This document shows, piece by piece, positions 9,132 through 17,082 of a stretch of 45,431 nt of DNA (the first letter of the stretch is position 1; the number at the start of each line of letters is the position of its first letter). The stretch covers positions 1 through 45,431 of the forward strand of contig JBFMEX010000082.1 in assembly GCA_040752215.1 (NCBI GenBank), read 5' to 3'. Under the pieces are notes generated by a model. It was given only the letters and a program-made list of their open reading frames with translations. It did no database searches and was not told the DNA's origin. This DNA comes from JBFMEX01 sp040752215. GTDB lineage: Bacteria; Pseudomonadota; Alphaproteobacteria; Rhizobiales; Hyphomicrobiaceae. Both the position numbers and the translations under genes were made by a program.

Positions 9132-10436
9132 CTACCACTTGGTCTTGAGACTGACGGCGAGAATGTCGGTCGACGCCTCGACGTTGCCGGTGAGCGGAAT
9201 TCCGGCCAGAGTGGTGCGGGTGAAATCGCCGTCCTCGATGAAGATATGGGTGTAGGCGAGATCGGCCGTCATGCTCGGCGTGATCTGCACCGTGGCGCCG
9301 AGGCTCAGCCAGATGCGATCATTGTCGGGGATGGCGACGAAACGCTTGTCGGGACTGTCGACCGGCGAGATCTCGTAGGCGATACCGGCGCGCAGCGTAC
9401 CGAGACTCGGCAGATCGTACTCGCCGCCGAGCGAAAAGAACCAGCCGTCCTCCCAGTTTGCGGGGATCGTGGCGATCGTCGCGCCCGGCAAAGCCAAACC
9501 AAGCACCGTCGGACCGATTCCCTTGGACACGACGCGCAGCTCCTCGAACCGCGACCAGTGCGACCATTCGACGGTGCCGAGCAGGCGCATGTTGGGCGCG
9601 ATGGACTGCCGCATCGACAGGGTGACGATATCGGGCAGCTCGATGTCGACCTCGGCGTCGGTCTGTAGGCTGGCTCCGCCCGGCAGGCCGATGGTGTAGA
9701 ACGTGCCGTCGAGGTTCTGCGTCAGCTGCGAGCGATAGCCGAGACCGATGCTGGTGCCGGCCGCCGGCTGCAACAGGATGCCGGCAGTGCCGCCGAACGC
9801 GAAGCCGTCGCCCTCGAAGCCGGTCGTCGGACCGGTCGGCAGACCGGTGGCGAACTTGAGCTCACCGTCGCCGTATTGGAGCTGCGCGCCGGCGCCGATG
9901 ATGACGCCCGGCGCGATCTTGTAGCCGAGCGTCGGCGCCGCGTTGAAGGTCAGCAGCCTGGTCGTGCGGCCAAGCACCGATCCGAGGTAGGTCGCGCTCT
10001 GCGGCTCGGTGACGAGCCCGAATGGCGAGTTGACGCTGAGCCCGACGAACGTCTGCTCGTTGAGTTGATAGGACCAGTAGCTGGCGCCGACGATCGCCGG
10101 CGAGGCGATGTCGCCGCTCGACGGGTTGCCGACCAGGAAGCCGGGCAGGCCGGCGAAGGTCTCCACCTCGACCTCGGCGCGCGGCATGATCACCGCGTAG
10201 TGCGACTCGGAGTTGAAGCCGGGGCCGGACTTGACCGCTACCGCCGCGGGGTTCCAGTACATGGAGCTGAGATCGTAGCCCGCCGCCGAGCCGGCGAACG
10301 ACGCGCCCTGGCTGGAGGCCGACTGCTCGCGCAGCGCGAACCCGCCCGCAAGCGCTTGCCCGCCGCACGCCAGCAGCGCCGAGGCGGCGATCGACAGCCC
10401 GAGCAAGCCCTTGTTCGAAACCAGATGATTGGCCAT
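9132..10436 (-). CDS. OmpP1/FadL/TodX family outer-membrane transporter
   Basis: A 434-residue outer-membrane beta-barrel of the FadL family. A signal peptide covers residues 1-30, with cleavage likely after GQALA. The mature start GGFALREQSA and the segment MYWNPAAVA are hallmarks of the family's hatch region. The C-terminus ends in KTKW, with the aromatic last residue needed for barrel insertion. The family moves long-chain fatty acids or other hydrophobic compounds across the outer membrane; the substrate here is unknown. GAGGGG precedes the ATG at 10436, and the longer upstream frame would bury the signal peptide. It appears monocistronic. Confidence 0.93.
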   Translation of the reverse strand: MANHLVSNKGLLGLSIAASALLACGGQALAGGFALREQSASSQGASFAGSAAGYDLSSMYWNPAAVAVKSGPGFNSESHYAVIMPRAEVEVETFAGLPGFLVGNPSSGDIASPAIVGASYWSYQLNEQTFVGLSVNSPFGLVTEPQSATYLGSVLGRTTRLLTFNAAPTLGYKIAPGVIIGAGAQLQYGDGELKFATGLPTGPTTGFEGDGFAFGGTAGILLQPAAGTSIGLGYRSQLTQNLDGTFYTIGLPGGASLQTDAEVDIELPDIVTLSMRQSIAPNMRLLGTVEWSHWSRFEELRVVSKGIGPTVLGLALPGATIATIPANWEDGWFFSLGGEYDLPSLGTLRAGIAYEISPVDSPDKRFVAIPDNDRIWLSLGATVQITPSMTADLAYTHIFIEDGDFTRTTLAGIPLTGNVEASTDILAVSLKTKW

Positions 10437-10615
10437 GTCGCCCCTCGAAAGGCCCCTGATACGCCGCGCGAAGCTGCGGCAACGATGGAGATCGAGTGTA
10501 CCCGAGCGCGAATCGAAGCGGAACGCGCTGATCCGTGGGCGCGGCACTTGAATGGCGTTTGCCCGGCGCATGTGACGAAACCGCAACGCGAGCGAGGCCT
10601 TATGCCTCGTCCACG

Positions 10616-10645
10616 AAAAAAGCCGGTCCGGATGACCGGACCGGC
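10616..10645 (-). terminator. Rho-independent terminator
   Basis: A perfect 10-bp stem (GCCGGTCCGG with CCGGACCGGC, 10622-10631 and 10636-10645) has a 4-base loop. On the minus strand it is followed by six T residues. It lies downstream of the small secreted protein gene that ends at 10833 and upstream of the porin gene, so it separates the two transcripts. It is the clearest intrinsic terminator in the window. Confidence 0.88.
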
Positions 10646-10832
10646 TCTTCAGCCGAGCCGAGCTGCGTCCCTGAACGCGCTCGACTCCTCCCCCCGAAGC
10701 TCTCAGCGACTCCACCGGGCCACCGCAATCTGAACGAAAGTTGCCAGCGCACCCGGACGCGTGCAAGCTATGAGGTGCACGCGGAGTCGAAATCCACGCA
10801 CACCGATGCGGTCGTGCCACACCGCGCCGGCC

Positions 10833-11321
10833 TCAGCACTTGCCGAGCCCGATCGCGATGCGCGTGATGTCGAACCCGTTCGGCGCGATATTGATCGACT
10901 GCTTGCAGGGTGATGTCGCAACCGCCATCGCGGCAGCGAAGTCCGCGCCTTGGATCGACAGGTTGAAGCCGCTCCCAGTCATGCGCCCCGACACCGAGCC
11001 AGACGCCGAGTACGTACGCTCCTCCCAACTCCCGGTGACCCGGCCACTGGACAGACTGAGCTTCGCGACCGCGTCGATCTTGTAGGAGGCGCTAGCGCAG
11101 CGCAGGTTCTGCTGCAGGCCGCCGCCGCTGTCGTCGACCTGATAGGTGGCAACGCACTTCACCTGCTCGGCGGTGCCGTTGGCGAGCTTGACCGAGCCCC
11201 AGCCCGACCAGCGCCCGGCCAGCTCGGCGACCGGATTGGCGAGAGCGGGAGCCGCGATCGCGGGGCCGGCTGCCAGCCCGATCACCAGGGCCGACGATCG
11301 CATGAAGGCAAAGACATCCAT
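10833..11321 (-). CDS. Small secreted protein of unknown function
   Basis: The 162-residue product begins with a signal peptide of about 28 residues (hydrophobic core ALVIGLAAGPAIAA). The mature part is about 134 residues, rich in Ser, Gly and Thr, with cysteines that could form disulfides. The pattern GRWSGWGSV followed by alternating polar and hydrophobic strands suggests a small beta-barrel or lipocalin-like fold. I do not recognise a named family with certainty. GGGGAA stands before the ATG at 11321, and the frame upstream of that ATG lacks signal-peptide character. A strong terminator follows. Confidence 0.78.
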   Translation of the reverse strand: MDVFAFMRSSALVIGLAAGPAIAAPALANPVAELAGRWSGWGSVKLANGTAEQVKCVATYQVDDSGGGLQQNLRCASASYKIDAVAKLSLSSGRVTGSWEERTYSASGSVSGRMTGSGFNLSIQGADFAAAMAVATSPCKQSINIAPNGFDITRIAIGLGKC

Positions 11322-11486
11322 CGAAATTCCCCGATCTGGCCCGCGCGGCGACCGGCGCGGCGCGAATCTCCCACAAAGTGTTGAGGGCAGCCTGCCAACA
11401 CGGCAAGCCCCGCGGGGGCGTTCGATCAGGACCTGTGGCATCGGAGCAAGTCTCGGATCGGCACAAACGCTCCCGCCGTACGGAGC

Positions 11487-12305
11487 TCACACCGGCGGGC
11501 CGCACCGCTTGACGTGATAGAGGTGGTCGAGTGGACCCGCACCAGAGCCGATGCCGAGACCCGCACCGGCGGCCAGCGCCTCCCACAGGTAGCGCTTCCC
11601 CCGCGTCACGGCCTCCGCCAGCGGCACCCCTATGGCGAGCAGCGCCGTGATCGCCGCGGCCAGCGTGCAGCCCGTGCCGTGGGTGTTGCGCGTGGCGAGC
11701 CACGGCAGTGCGATCGCCGACGCCCCTTCCCTCGTCGCCAGCACGTCGATCGCCTCGCCGAAGTGGCCGTGACCGCCTTTGACCAGCACGGCCCTTGCAC
11801 CGAGCGCGAGCAAGGCCTGCGCCTGCTCGCGCTGCGCCGCCGTGTCGGTGGCGATCGGCCGACCGAGCAGGCGCGCCGCCTCGGCGAGGTTGGGTGTCAC
11901 GAGCGTCGCCAGCGGGATCAGCCGCGCGCGGATCGCATCGACCGCATCGTCGTCGAGGAGCGGATCGCCGCTCGACGCCACCATCACCGGATCCACCACC
12001 AGCGGCGCGAGCTTGTGCTCGGCGACCGCCTCGGCCACAGCGAGCACATTGGCGCGGCTCGCCAGCATGCCGGTCTTGGTCGCGGTGACGTGGAGATCTG
12101 TCGCCACCGCGCGGATCTGTGCGGCGATGAAGTCGGGCGGCACCGCCATCACGGCATTGACGCCCTGCGTATTCTGCGCGGTCAGCGCCGTGATCACGCT
12201 CGCGCCATAGACGCCGAGCGCCGAGAACGTCTTGAGGTCGGCCTGGATGCCGGCGCCGCCGGAGCTGTCGGAGCCGGCGATGGTCAGAGCGATGGGTGTG
12301 ATCAT
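11487..12305 (-). CDS. thiD: Hydroxymethylpyrimidine/phosphomethylpyrimidine kinase ThiD
   Basis: About 272 residues with the ThiD/ribokinase-fold signature. The N-terminal TIAGSDSSGGAGIQAD binds the pyrimidine, and THGTGCTLAAAI near residue 210 carries the anion hole and catalytic Asp/Cys region of the family. It phosphorylates HMP and HMP-P in thiamine synthesis. A GTG at 12311 is an alternative start and no strong ribosome site separates the choices. It follows ccdA on the same strand, but a roughly 113-base palindromic repeat lies between, so co-transcription with the sox genes is doubtful. Confidence 0.93.
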   Translation of the reverse strand: MITPIALTIAGSDSSGGAGIQADLKTFSALGVYGASVITALTAQNTQGVNAVMAVPPDFIAAQIRAVATDLHVTATKTGMLASRANVLAVAEAVAEHKLAPLVVDPVMVASSGDPLLDDDAVDAIRARLIPLATLVTPNLAEAARLLGRPIATDTAAQREQAQALLALGARAVLVKGGHGHFGEAIDVLATREGASAIALPWLATRNTHGTGCTLAAAITALLAIGVPLAEAVTRGKRYLWEALAAGAGLGIGSGAGPLDHLYHVKRCGPPV

Positions 12306-12325
12306 GCTCACGGGGGATCGGCGTC

Positions 12326-12438
12326 GCTCCCCCTCTCGCGCCTGGGGAGAGGGTCGGGTGAGGGGGCCTGTTGTTGCCGCCGATGTCGAAAGGCCCCCTC
12401 ATCCGGCCTTCGGCCACCTTCTCCGGGCGGGGAGAAGG
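12326..12438. repeat. RIME-like palindromic intergenic repeat
   Basis: The stretch is built of nested inverted repeats. CCCTCTC pairs with GAGAGGG near 12331-12351. GTGAGGGGGCCT at about 12358-12369 pairs with AGGCCCCCTCAT at 12391-12402. CCTTCTCC at 12417-12424 pairs with GGAGAAGG at 12431-12438. The arms and the CCCCCTCATCCGGCC...CACCTTCTCC wording match, from memory, the intergenic palindromes called RIME that are scattered through rhizobial genomes. It fills most of the gap between ccdA and thiD and could act as a terminator or RNA-processing site. Confidence 0.75.
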
Positions 12439-12440
12439 AA

Positions 12441-13418
12441 TTACTGCCCGGAGCCTTTGCGCATGACCTCGCGCTGAAGGCTGTCGGGCGTCACCGCATC
12501 CTCGATCTGAGTGAGCACGGGGAACGTCTCGATTAGCCACTGCCCAAACGCGTTCATGGAGCCGCCCGTCAACGTCATTCCGCCGACCAAGACCAGCACG
12601 CCGATTGCAGCAACCGAGCGCGGCGAGGCCAGCATGGCCACCGCCCCAACGAGCACGAGCAGCAGTCCGAGCCAGACGGCGTGCGGAGTGAGCGTGGGAA
12701 AGGCCGACAAGAACGATCCGCGCACATCCGCGAGGAGCTGCCCAAGGAACAGCAACCCCGTCAGCACCAGGATCAGGCCCATGATCTTCTCCATCGTGCC
12801 GAGATGGCGGCGGAAGCGATGCATGAAGGACAGGAACGGGCGGATCGCCACCGCCGCCAGGATGAACGGGATGCCGAGCCCGAGCGAGTAGGCGAGCAGC
12901 AGCTTGACGCCGGCGGCGAGGCTCGCCTCGTTGGCGGCGAGCGCCAGCACCACGGCCAGGATCGGGCCGACGCAAGGGGTCCAGCCGAACGCGAACGCGA
13001 GTCCGATGACATAGGCGCCGAGGAGCGTCGCGCCGGGCATGTCGGCCTGATAGCGCGCCTCCGAGTAGAGCAGCGGGATCTTCAGGATCCCAAGGAAGTG
13101 CAGCCCGAACAGGATGATCACCACGCCGGCGACCATCGCCAGCTCGCTCTTGTAGGTCTGAATCAGCTGGCCGAACACGCTGGCGCCGGCGCCGAGCCCC
13201 ACGAACACGGTGGTGAAGCCGAGCACGAACACGATCGAGGTCGTGACCACGCGCCGCCAGACCCGGGAATCGACGCCGCTCTCGGCCGTCATCTGGTCGA
13301 TCGTCGTGCCGCCGAGATAGCCGAGATAGGGCGGCACCAGCGGCAGCACGCACGGAGAGAGGAAGCTCGCCAGCCCTGCGAGGGCTACCCCGAGATAGAT
13401 TTGCAGATCACCAAGCAT
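12441..13418 (-). CDS. ccdA: CcdA/DsbD-family thiol-disulfide transporter (SoxV-like)
   Basis: A 325-residue polytopic membrane protein of the CcdA/DsbD transmembrane family. The two redox cysteines are C23 in FLSPCVLPLVPP and C149 in FGWTPCVGP, as in CcdA. They carry reductant from cytoplasmic thioredoxin to the periplasm. Directly downstream of soxB, the likely job is keeping Sox or cytochrome c thiols reduced, the role of SoxV in Paracoccus. The usual CcdA is about 240 residues; here a C-terminal extension after about residue 225 adds hydrophobic helices and a short periplasmic-looking tail. The ATG at 13418 gives the family N-terminus. Confidence 0.88.
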   Translation of the reverse strand: MLGDLQIYLGVALAGLASFLSPCVLPLVPPYLGYLGGTTIDQMTAESGVDSRVWRRVVTTSIVFVLGFTTVFVGLGAGASVFGQLIQTYKSELAMVAGVVIILFGLHFLGILKIPLLYSEARYQADMPGATLLGAYVIGLAFAFGWTPCVGPILAVVLALAANEASLAAGVKLLLAYSLGLGIPFILAAVAIRPFLSFMHRFRRHLGTMEKIMGLILVLTGLLFLGQLLADVRGSFLSAFPTLTPHAVWLGLLLVLVGAVAMLASPRSVAAIGVLVLVGGMTLTGGSMNAFGQWLIETFPVLTQIEDAVTPDSLQREVMRKGSGQ

Positions 13419-13543
13419 CTCAGCTCCGCCTCTGGTGGCACCGCCGTCCTGCTGTCGACGGGCGCACGGGGGCGCGCGACGTCGCAGGCAGCACATGAGC
13501 TGGCGATAGTCCGGCGTGTCCGCGCCCGCAAATCACATCGCCG

Positions 13544-15235
13544 TCACATGCCGACGACCTTCACGGTCTCGTTCTTCGGCAGGTTGATGACCTTTTTCTT
13601 GGCGATGTACTTCTCGACCAGCTCGTATACCGGCGGGCCCTCTGTGCCCTGGTTGACGCTCGCCCAGCCGGCCATGACGTACTTTCTGTCGGCCTCCAGC
13701 GCCTTGCCGGTCTTGCTGATGGTGATGTCGTTGATGCGCGCGCCCTTCTCGGCCTTCGGCGCGCACGTGTAACTGATGCCGCCGACCCGGACCATGTCGC
13801 CGCCTTGCTGGTAGAACGGGTCTTTGTGGAACAGGTTGTCGCAGACGTCCTCCATGATCTCCTTGATCTGGGCGCCGGTGAACTCCAGCCGATAGACGTT
13901 CGGATAGGTCATGCCCGTCTGGGTGTAGAGATCGTCGATGGTGATGTCCTGGCCGGGCAGCAGCGTGGTGCCCCAGCGGAACCCGGGCGAGAGCGAGATC
14001 TCCGCGTCGCGTTCCTCGATCAGCGCCTGGCAGATGAGGTCGTCCCAGCTGCCGTTGAAGTTGCCGCGGCGGTAGAGCAACCCCTCGGTCTTGCCGATCA
14101 CGCGGCTCACCTCGGCCTCGAAGGGCTTCCTCACCTCGGCGATCTTGGCCGCCATCTCCTTGTCCGGCGTGATCGCGTCGGAGAATACCGGGATCAAATG
14201 CGAGTTGTAGTCGACCACCTGCCCGCCCTTCACCTCGAGATCGATGCGGCCGAGGTATTTGCCGTGCGACCCCGACGACAGGATCAGCGTCTTCTCGATC
14301 TTGAGGGCGACGGGAATCGCATCGTGGGTGTGGCCGGTCAGGATCACGTCGATGCCCTTGACCACCCGGGCGAGCTTCTGGTCGACGTCGCAGCCGTTGT
14401 GCGAGAGCAGCACCACCAGCTGCGCGCCCTTGGCTCGCGCCTCGTCGACGTGCTTCTGCACCCGCTCGGGACGGATGCCGAAACTCCACTTCGGGATCAT
14501 CCAGCGCGGGTTGGCGATCGGCGTGTAGGGGAACGCCTGGCCGATCACCGCGACCTTGATGCCGCCCTTGTCGAACATCGCCGTGCTCTCGAACACCGGC
14601 TCCTCGAACTCGTTGTCGAGCACGTTGCCGCCGAGGAAGGGATAGCCGAGGCCGGCGATCATCTCCTTGACGCGCGCTTCCCCGAGCGTGAACTCCCAAT
14701 GACCGACCATCGCGTCGGGCTTCAAGAGCTTCATGCAGTCGACCATGTCCTGGCCGTTGGTCTTCAGCGCCGTATACGAGCCCTGCCAGGTGTCGCCACC
14801 GTCGAGAAACAGCACCTTGTCGTCGCCGCGCTCGGCACGGATCGCCTTGACCAGGGTCGCGATGCGGTCGAGGCCGCCGAGCCGGCCATAAGCCCTGGCG
14901 AGATCGACGTAGTCGACCATGGTGTGGGCGTAGGCGAGCGCGCTGCCGCGCTCGATCTTGAAGTGCTTCAGGAAGTCCTCGCCGACGAGGTGCGGGGGAA
15001 TGCCCTCGAACGCGCCGACGCCGAAGTTCTCCGACGGCGGGCGGAAGTAGAGCGGCTTCAGCTGCGCGTGGATGTCGGTCAGGTGCAAGAGCGTCACCTG
15101 CCCCTTGGCATCGAATTTGAGAAGATCCTTCTCGGTGAGCTTCTGCTGCGCGGCGAGGCGCGTCAGACCACCCGAGAAGCCGGTGACGGCGGCGGTGGCG
15201 GCGGCGAGCTCGATGAACTGGCGGCGGGACAGCAT
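13544..15235 (-). CDS. soxB: Thiosulfohydrolase SoxB
   Basis: A 563-residue metallophosphoesterase-fold protein of the 5'-nucleotidase family, with SoxB-specific features. The signal sequence MLSRRQFIELAAATAA carries a twin arginine, indicating Tat export of the folded Mn enzyme. Metal motifs are HLTDIHAQ (D54, H56), GGDTWQG (D148), GHWEFTLG (H179), LLSHNG and GHTHD. GHWEFT in place of the GNHE of nucleotidases is typical of SoxB. It releases sulfate from the cysteine-bound sulfonate on the carrier SoxYZ. It is followed by ccdA after 125 bases and preceded by soxX with a strong hairpin in the gap. Confidence 0.97.
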   Translation of the reverse strand: MLSRRQFIELAAATAAVTGFSGGLTRLAAQQKLTEKDLLKFDAKGQVTLLHLTDIHAQLKPLYFRPPSENFGVGAFEGIPPHLVGEDFLKHFKIERGSALAYAHTMVDYVDLARAYGRLGGLDRIATLVKAIRAERGDDKVLFLDGGDTWQGSYTALKTNGQDMVDCMKLLKPDAMVGHWEFTLGEARVKEMIAGLGYPFLGGNVLDNEFEEPVFESTAMFDKGGIKVAVIGQAFPYTPIANPRWMIPKWSFGIRPERVQKHVDEARAKGAQLVVLLSHNGCDVDQKLARVVKGIDVILTGHTHDAIPVALKIEKTLILSSGSHGKYLGRIDLEVKGGQVVDYNSHLIPVFSDAITPDKEMAAKIAEVRKPFEAEVSRVIGKTEGLLYRRGNFNGSWDDLICQALIEERDAEISLSPGFRWGTTLLPGQDITIDDLYTQTGMTYPNVYRLEFTGAQIKEIMEDVCDNLFHKDPFYQQGGDMVRVGGISYTCAPKAEKGARINDITISKTGKALEADRKYVMAGWASVNQGTEGPPVYELVEKYIAKKKVINLPKNETVKVVGM

Positions 15236-15284
15236 GGCGCGGGCACTCCCTGGCGGCGATGAATCCGGAGCGTTGTTGGCGAAA

Positions 15285-15308
15285 CGGGCGGCGCCGTGGC
15301 GCCGCCCG
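15285..15308 (-). terminator. Strong hairpin between soxX and soxB
   Basis: CGGGCGGCGCC at 15285-15295 and GGCGCCGCCCG at 15298-15308 form a perfect 11-bp inverted repeat with only two bases between, so the real loop will be larger. On the transcribed strand TTTCG follows. It sits in the 108-base soxX-soxB gap and could be an attenuator, a partial terminator or an mRNA-stabilising stem. Confidence 0.55.
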
Positions 15309-15343
15309 TGACTGCGATCAGACGCGATCCCAGAGCGCCACCA

Positions 15344-15964
15344 TTACTTGTTGACGGGCGATTCCGGATCCATCAGCAGTGCGACGATATTCTTGATCTG
15401 GTCGATGGTGAGGATCCCGTTCGAGCCGAATCTCGGCATGTTGGTGCACGGGTGGGCGACATGCGGATTGTAGATCTTCTCGTAGAGCGCCTTGGTCGCC
15501 TCGGCCGAGAAGTCCCGCTGCTTGCCGTAGTGGCGCAGCGGCGGTCCGATGGTCCCGTAGCTGAGCTCGGCCTGGCTCAGCTGATGGCAGGCGTAGCAGT
15601 TGCCACCGTTGGGGTTCTTCGGCGGATAATCGGTGAAGCGCATGCCGTAGCCGGACTGTGCGAGCTTCTCGCCCGCCTTCCAGTCCCCCATCAGCTTGCC
15701 GTCCTCGGGATACTTGATGGTCGCCTTCTCGCGCATCTCGATGGCCTTGAACTGCTCCTTCGACGGGTTGTTGCGGGTGGCCGAGCACACTTTCATCGTC
15801 TCATCCTGATCGAGACGCTTCTTCCACTCGTCGTTGGAGTTGGGCCAGCCGGTCTTGAGTGTGGCTTCCACCTTGGCGGCATCCACCGCCGCCGAGGTGT
15901 CGGCCAGCGTCGTCAAACCGGCGATAGCCAGAGCGGCAGCGACCGCGACAGAGATCTTGCGCAT
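15344..15964 (-). CDS. soxX: Sulfur oxidation c-type cytochrome SoxX
   Basis: The 206-residue precursor has a Sec signal of about 25 residues and one heme site, CYACH at 123-127. The distal ligand is probably M176 in CTNMPRFG. The C-terminal block with SYGTIGPPLRHYGKQR, and an ending in LLMDPESPVNK, is diagnostic of SoxX. With SoxA it forms the SoxAX complex that joins thiosulfate to the SoxYZ cysteine. It is longer than simple SoxX proteins because of an N-terminal region with C60. It starts 18 bases after soxA, behind GAGGAGAG, so the two are co-transcribed. Confidence 0.96.
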   Translation of the reverse strand: MRKISVAVAAALAIAGLTTLADTSAAVDAAKVEATLKTGWPNSNDEWKKRLDQDETMKVCSATRNNPSKEQFKAIEMREKATIKYPEDGKLMGDWKAGEKLAQSGYGMRFTDYPPKNPNGGNCYACHQLSQAELSYGTIGPPLRHYGKQRDFSAEATKALYEKIYNPHVAHPCTNMPRFGSNGILTIDQIKNIVALLMDPESPVNK

Positions 15965-15982
15965 GGTGTTCTCTCCTCGGGT

Positions 15983-16822
15983 CTAGCGCTTCAGGCCGGG
16001 GGCTGCGATATCGCCGCCCTTGGCATTGTTCACCATGTAGGCTGTCAACGCGATGCTGACGTCGGACCCGAAATCGAGCTTGTCGATCCGCATCTGCCAG
16101 TAGCAGTCCAGCAGGCGGTGCTGCATCGTCATGACGTGGGTGTTGGAGATGCGATAGGCGGGCCACTCGCCGACCACGCGCTTGGCCTCGGCCGGCGCCG
16201 ACAGCGACGGCAGGCCCTGCAGGCGGATGCGCTTGCCGGGGTCCATGTGGCAGGTCGCACAGGCGAAGTCGAACGGCCCTTGGCGGCGGAAGAACAGCGC
16301 CTCACCGACCTCGACCGCCTCCTTCTCCTTGGGATGCGAGACGGGCGCGTTGAACTTCTTGCCATCCGACTTGCTGGCGACATAGGTCGCGATCGCGCCG
16401 ACGTCCTTGACCGGGGCGCCGCCACCGGGATGCGGCTTCTTCTTGAACTCCGCGGCGTTGAAGCCCTGCAACTTCTCCATGCACCACAGGATGCGCGTCT
16501 CGGCGTCCATCACCCGATCGACGTCCTTGAAGTAGCGCGGCAGCTCGGCGAACGCGCCATCGACGACGCCCGGCCCCTTGCCCAGATCGCACTTCTCGAG
16601 CGAGACCTTGGCCTCTCCCTTCGGCGCCTTCCACAACGCCTCGCCGCGGTCCGCGTCGAGCAGACCCGGGTTGGCAAACGGATCCGCCTTCAACATGGCG
16701 CGGAACTTCTCGAGCTCCTTCTCGGTCTGATCCTGAGCCACGGCACGATCGCTGACCGGCGTCAGCGAGGCGGCGGCGACAAGGCCCAGCGCAAGCGCGC
16801 CGAGCATGCGTCCAATAGCCAT
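15983..16822 (-). CDS. soxA: Sulfur oxidation c-type cytochrome SoxA (one-heme type)
   Basis: A 279-residue precursor with a signal peptide of about 29 residues. It has one heme motif, CATCH at 188-192. The N-terminal domain keeps C78 and C114 but no CxxCH, so it is the monoheme form with a probable disulfide in place of the first heme. C240 in LLDCYWQMR is the expected cysteine persulfide heme ligand at the active site. SoxAX conjugates thiosulfate to SoxYZ. GGAGAAGGGGAG precedes the ATG at 16822; a GTG at 16831 is an alternative. It is the first gene of the sox run, and the roughly 260-base region upstream should hold its promoter. Confidence 0.95.
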   Translation of the reverse strand: MAIGRMLGALALGLVAAASLTPVSDRAVAQDQTEKELEKFRAMLKADPFANPGLLDADRGEALWKAPKGEAKVSLEKCDLGKGPGVVDGAFAELPRYFKDVDRVMDAETRILWCMEKLQGFNAAEFKKKPHPGGGAPVKDVGAIATYVASKSDGKKFNAPVSHPKEKEAVEVGEALFFRRQGPFDFACATCHMDPGKRIRLQGLPSLSAPAEAKRVVGEWPAYRISNTHVMTMQHRLLDCYWQMRIDKLDFGSDVSIALTAYMVNNAKGGDIAAPGLKR

Positions 16823-17016
16823 TCGCTTCACTCCCCTTCTCCTGCTCGAAGCAACCTGCCCGCGCGGGCACACGGCCGTGGCGGCAGCTTTGTTGCGAGG
16901 CTTTCGGGCATGAAAAGGAGTTCGCGCCGCAGACACGGCACAAGCGCTTCCCTCCCATCGGCCACCGGGGCCTCGATTATGGTTCGTTGGTGCGGGTGGT
17001 GAGCCCCCACGAAGTA

Positions 17017-17032
17017 TCAGACTATCACACTA
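17017..17032 (-). promoter_or_regulatory. Adjacent direct repeat upstream of soxA, possible operator
   Basis: On the plus strand TCAGACTA is followed at once by TCACACTA; read toward soxA this is TAGTGTGA then TAGTCTGA. It lies in a locally AT-rich patch of the 260-base soxA upstream region, about 195 bases before the start codon. A direct repeat of this size could bind a regulator. No known Sox regulator site is claimed. Confidence 0.35.
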
Positions 17033-17082
17033 TTTGCGGAGAACCACTCTGGCAAGCGCGGATCGCACGCGCCGGGCCAGAA

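Noticed and set aside
11092..13353. 753-residue minus-strand open frame across thiD and ccdA
   Set aside because: Out of frame with two well-recognised genes and it crosses the palindromic repeat; no family resemblance.
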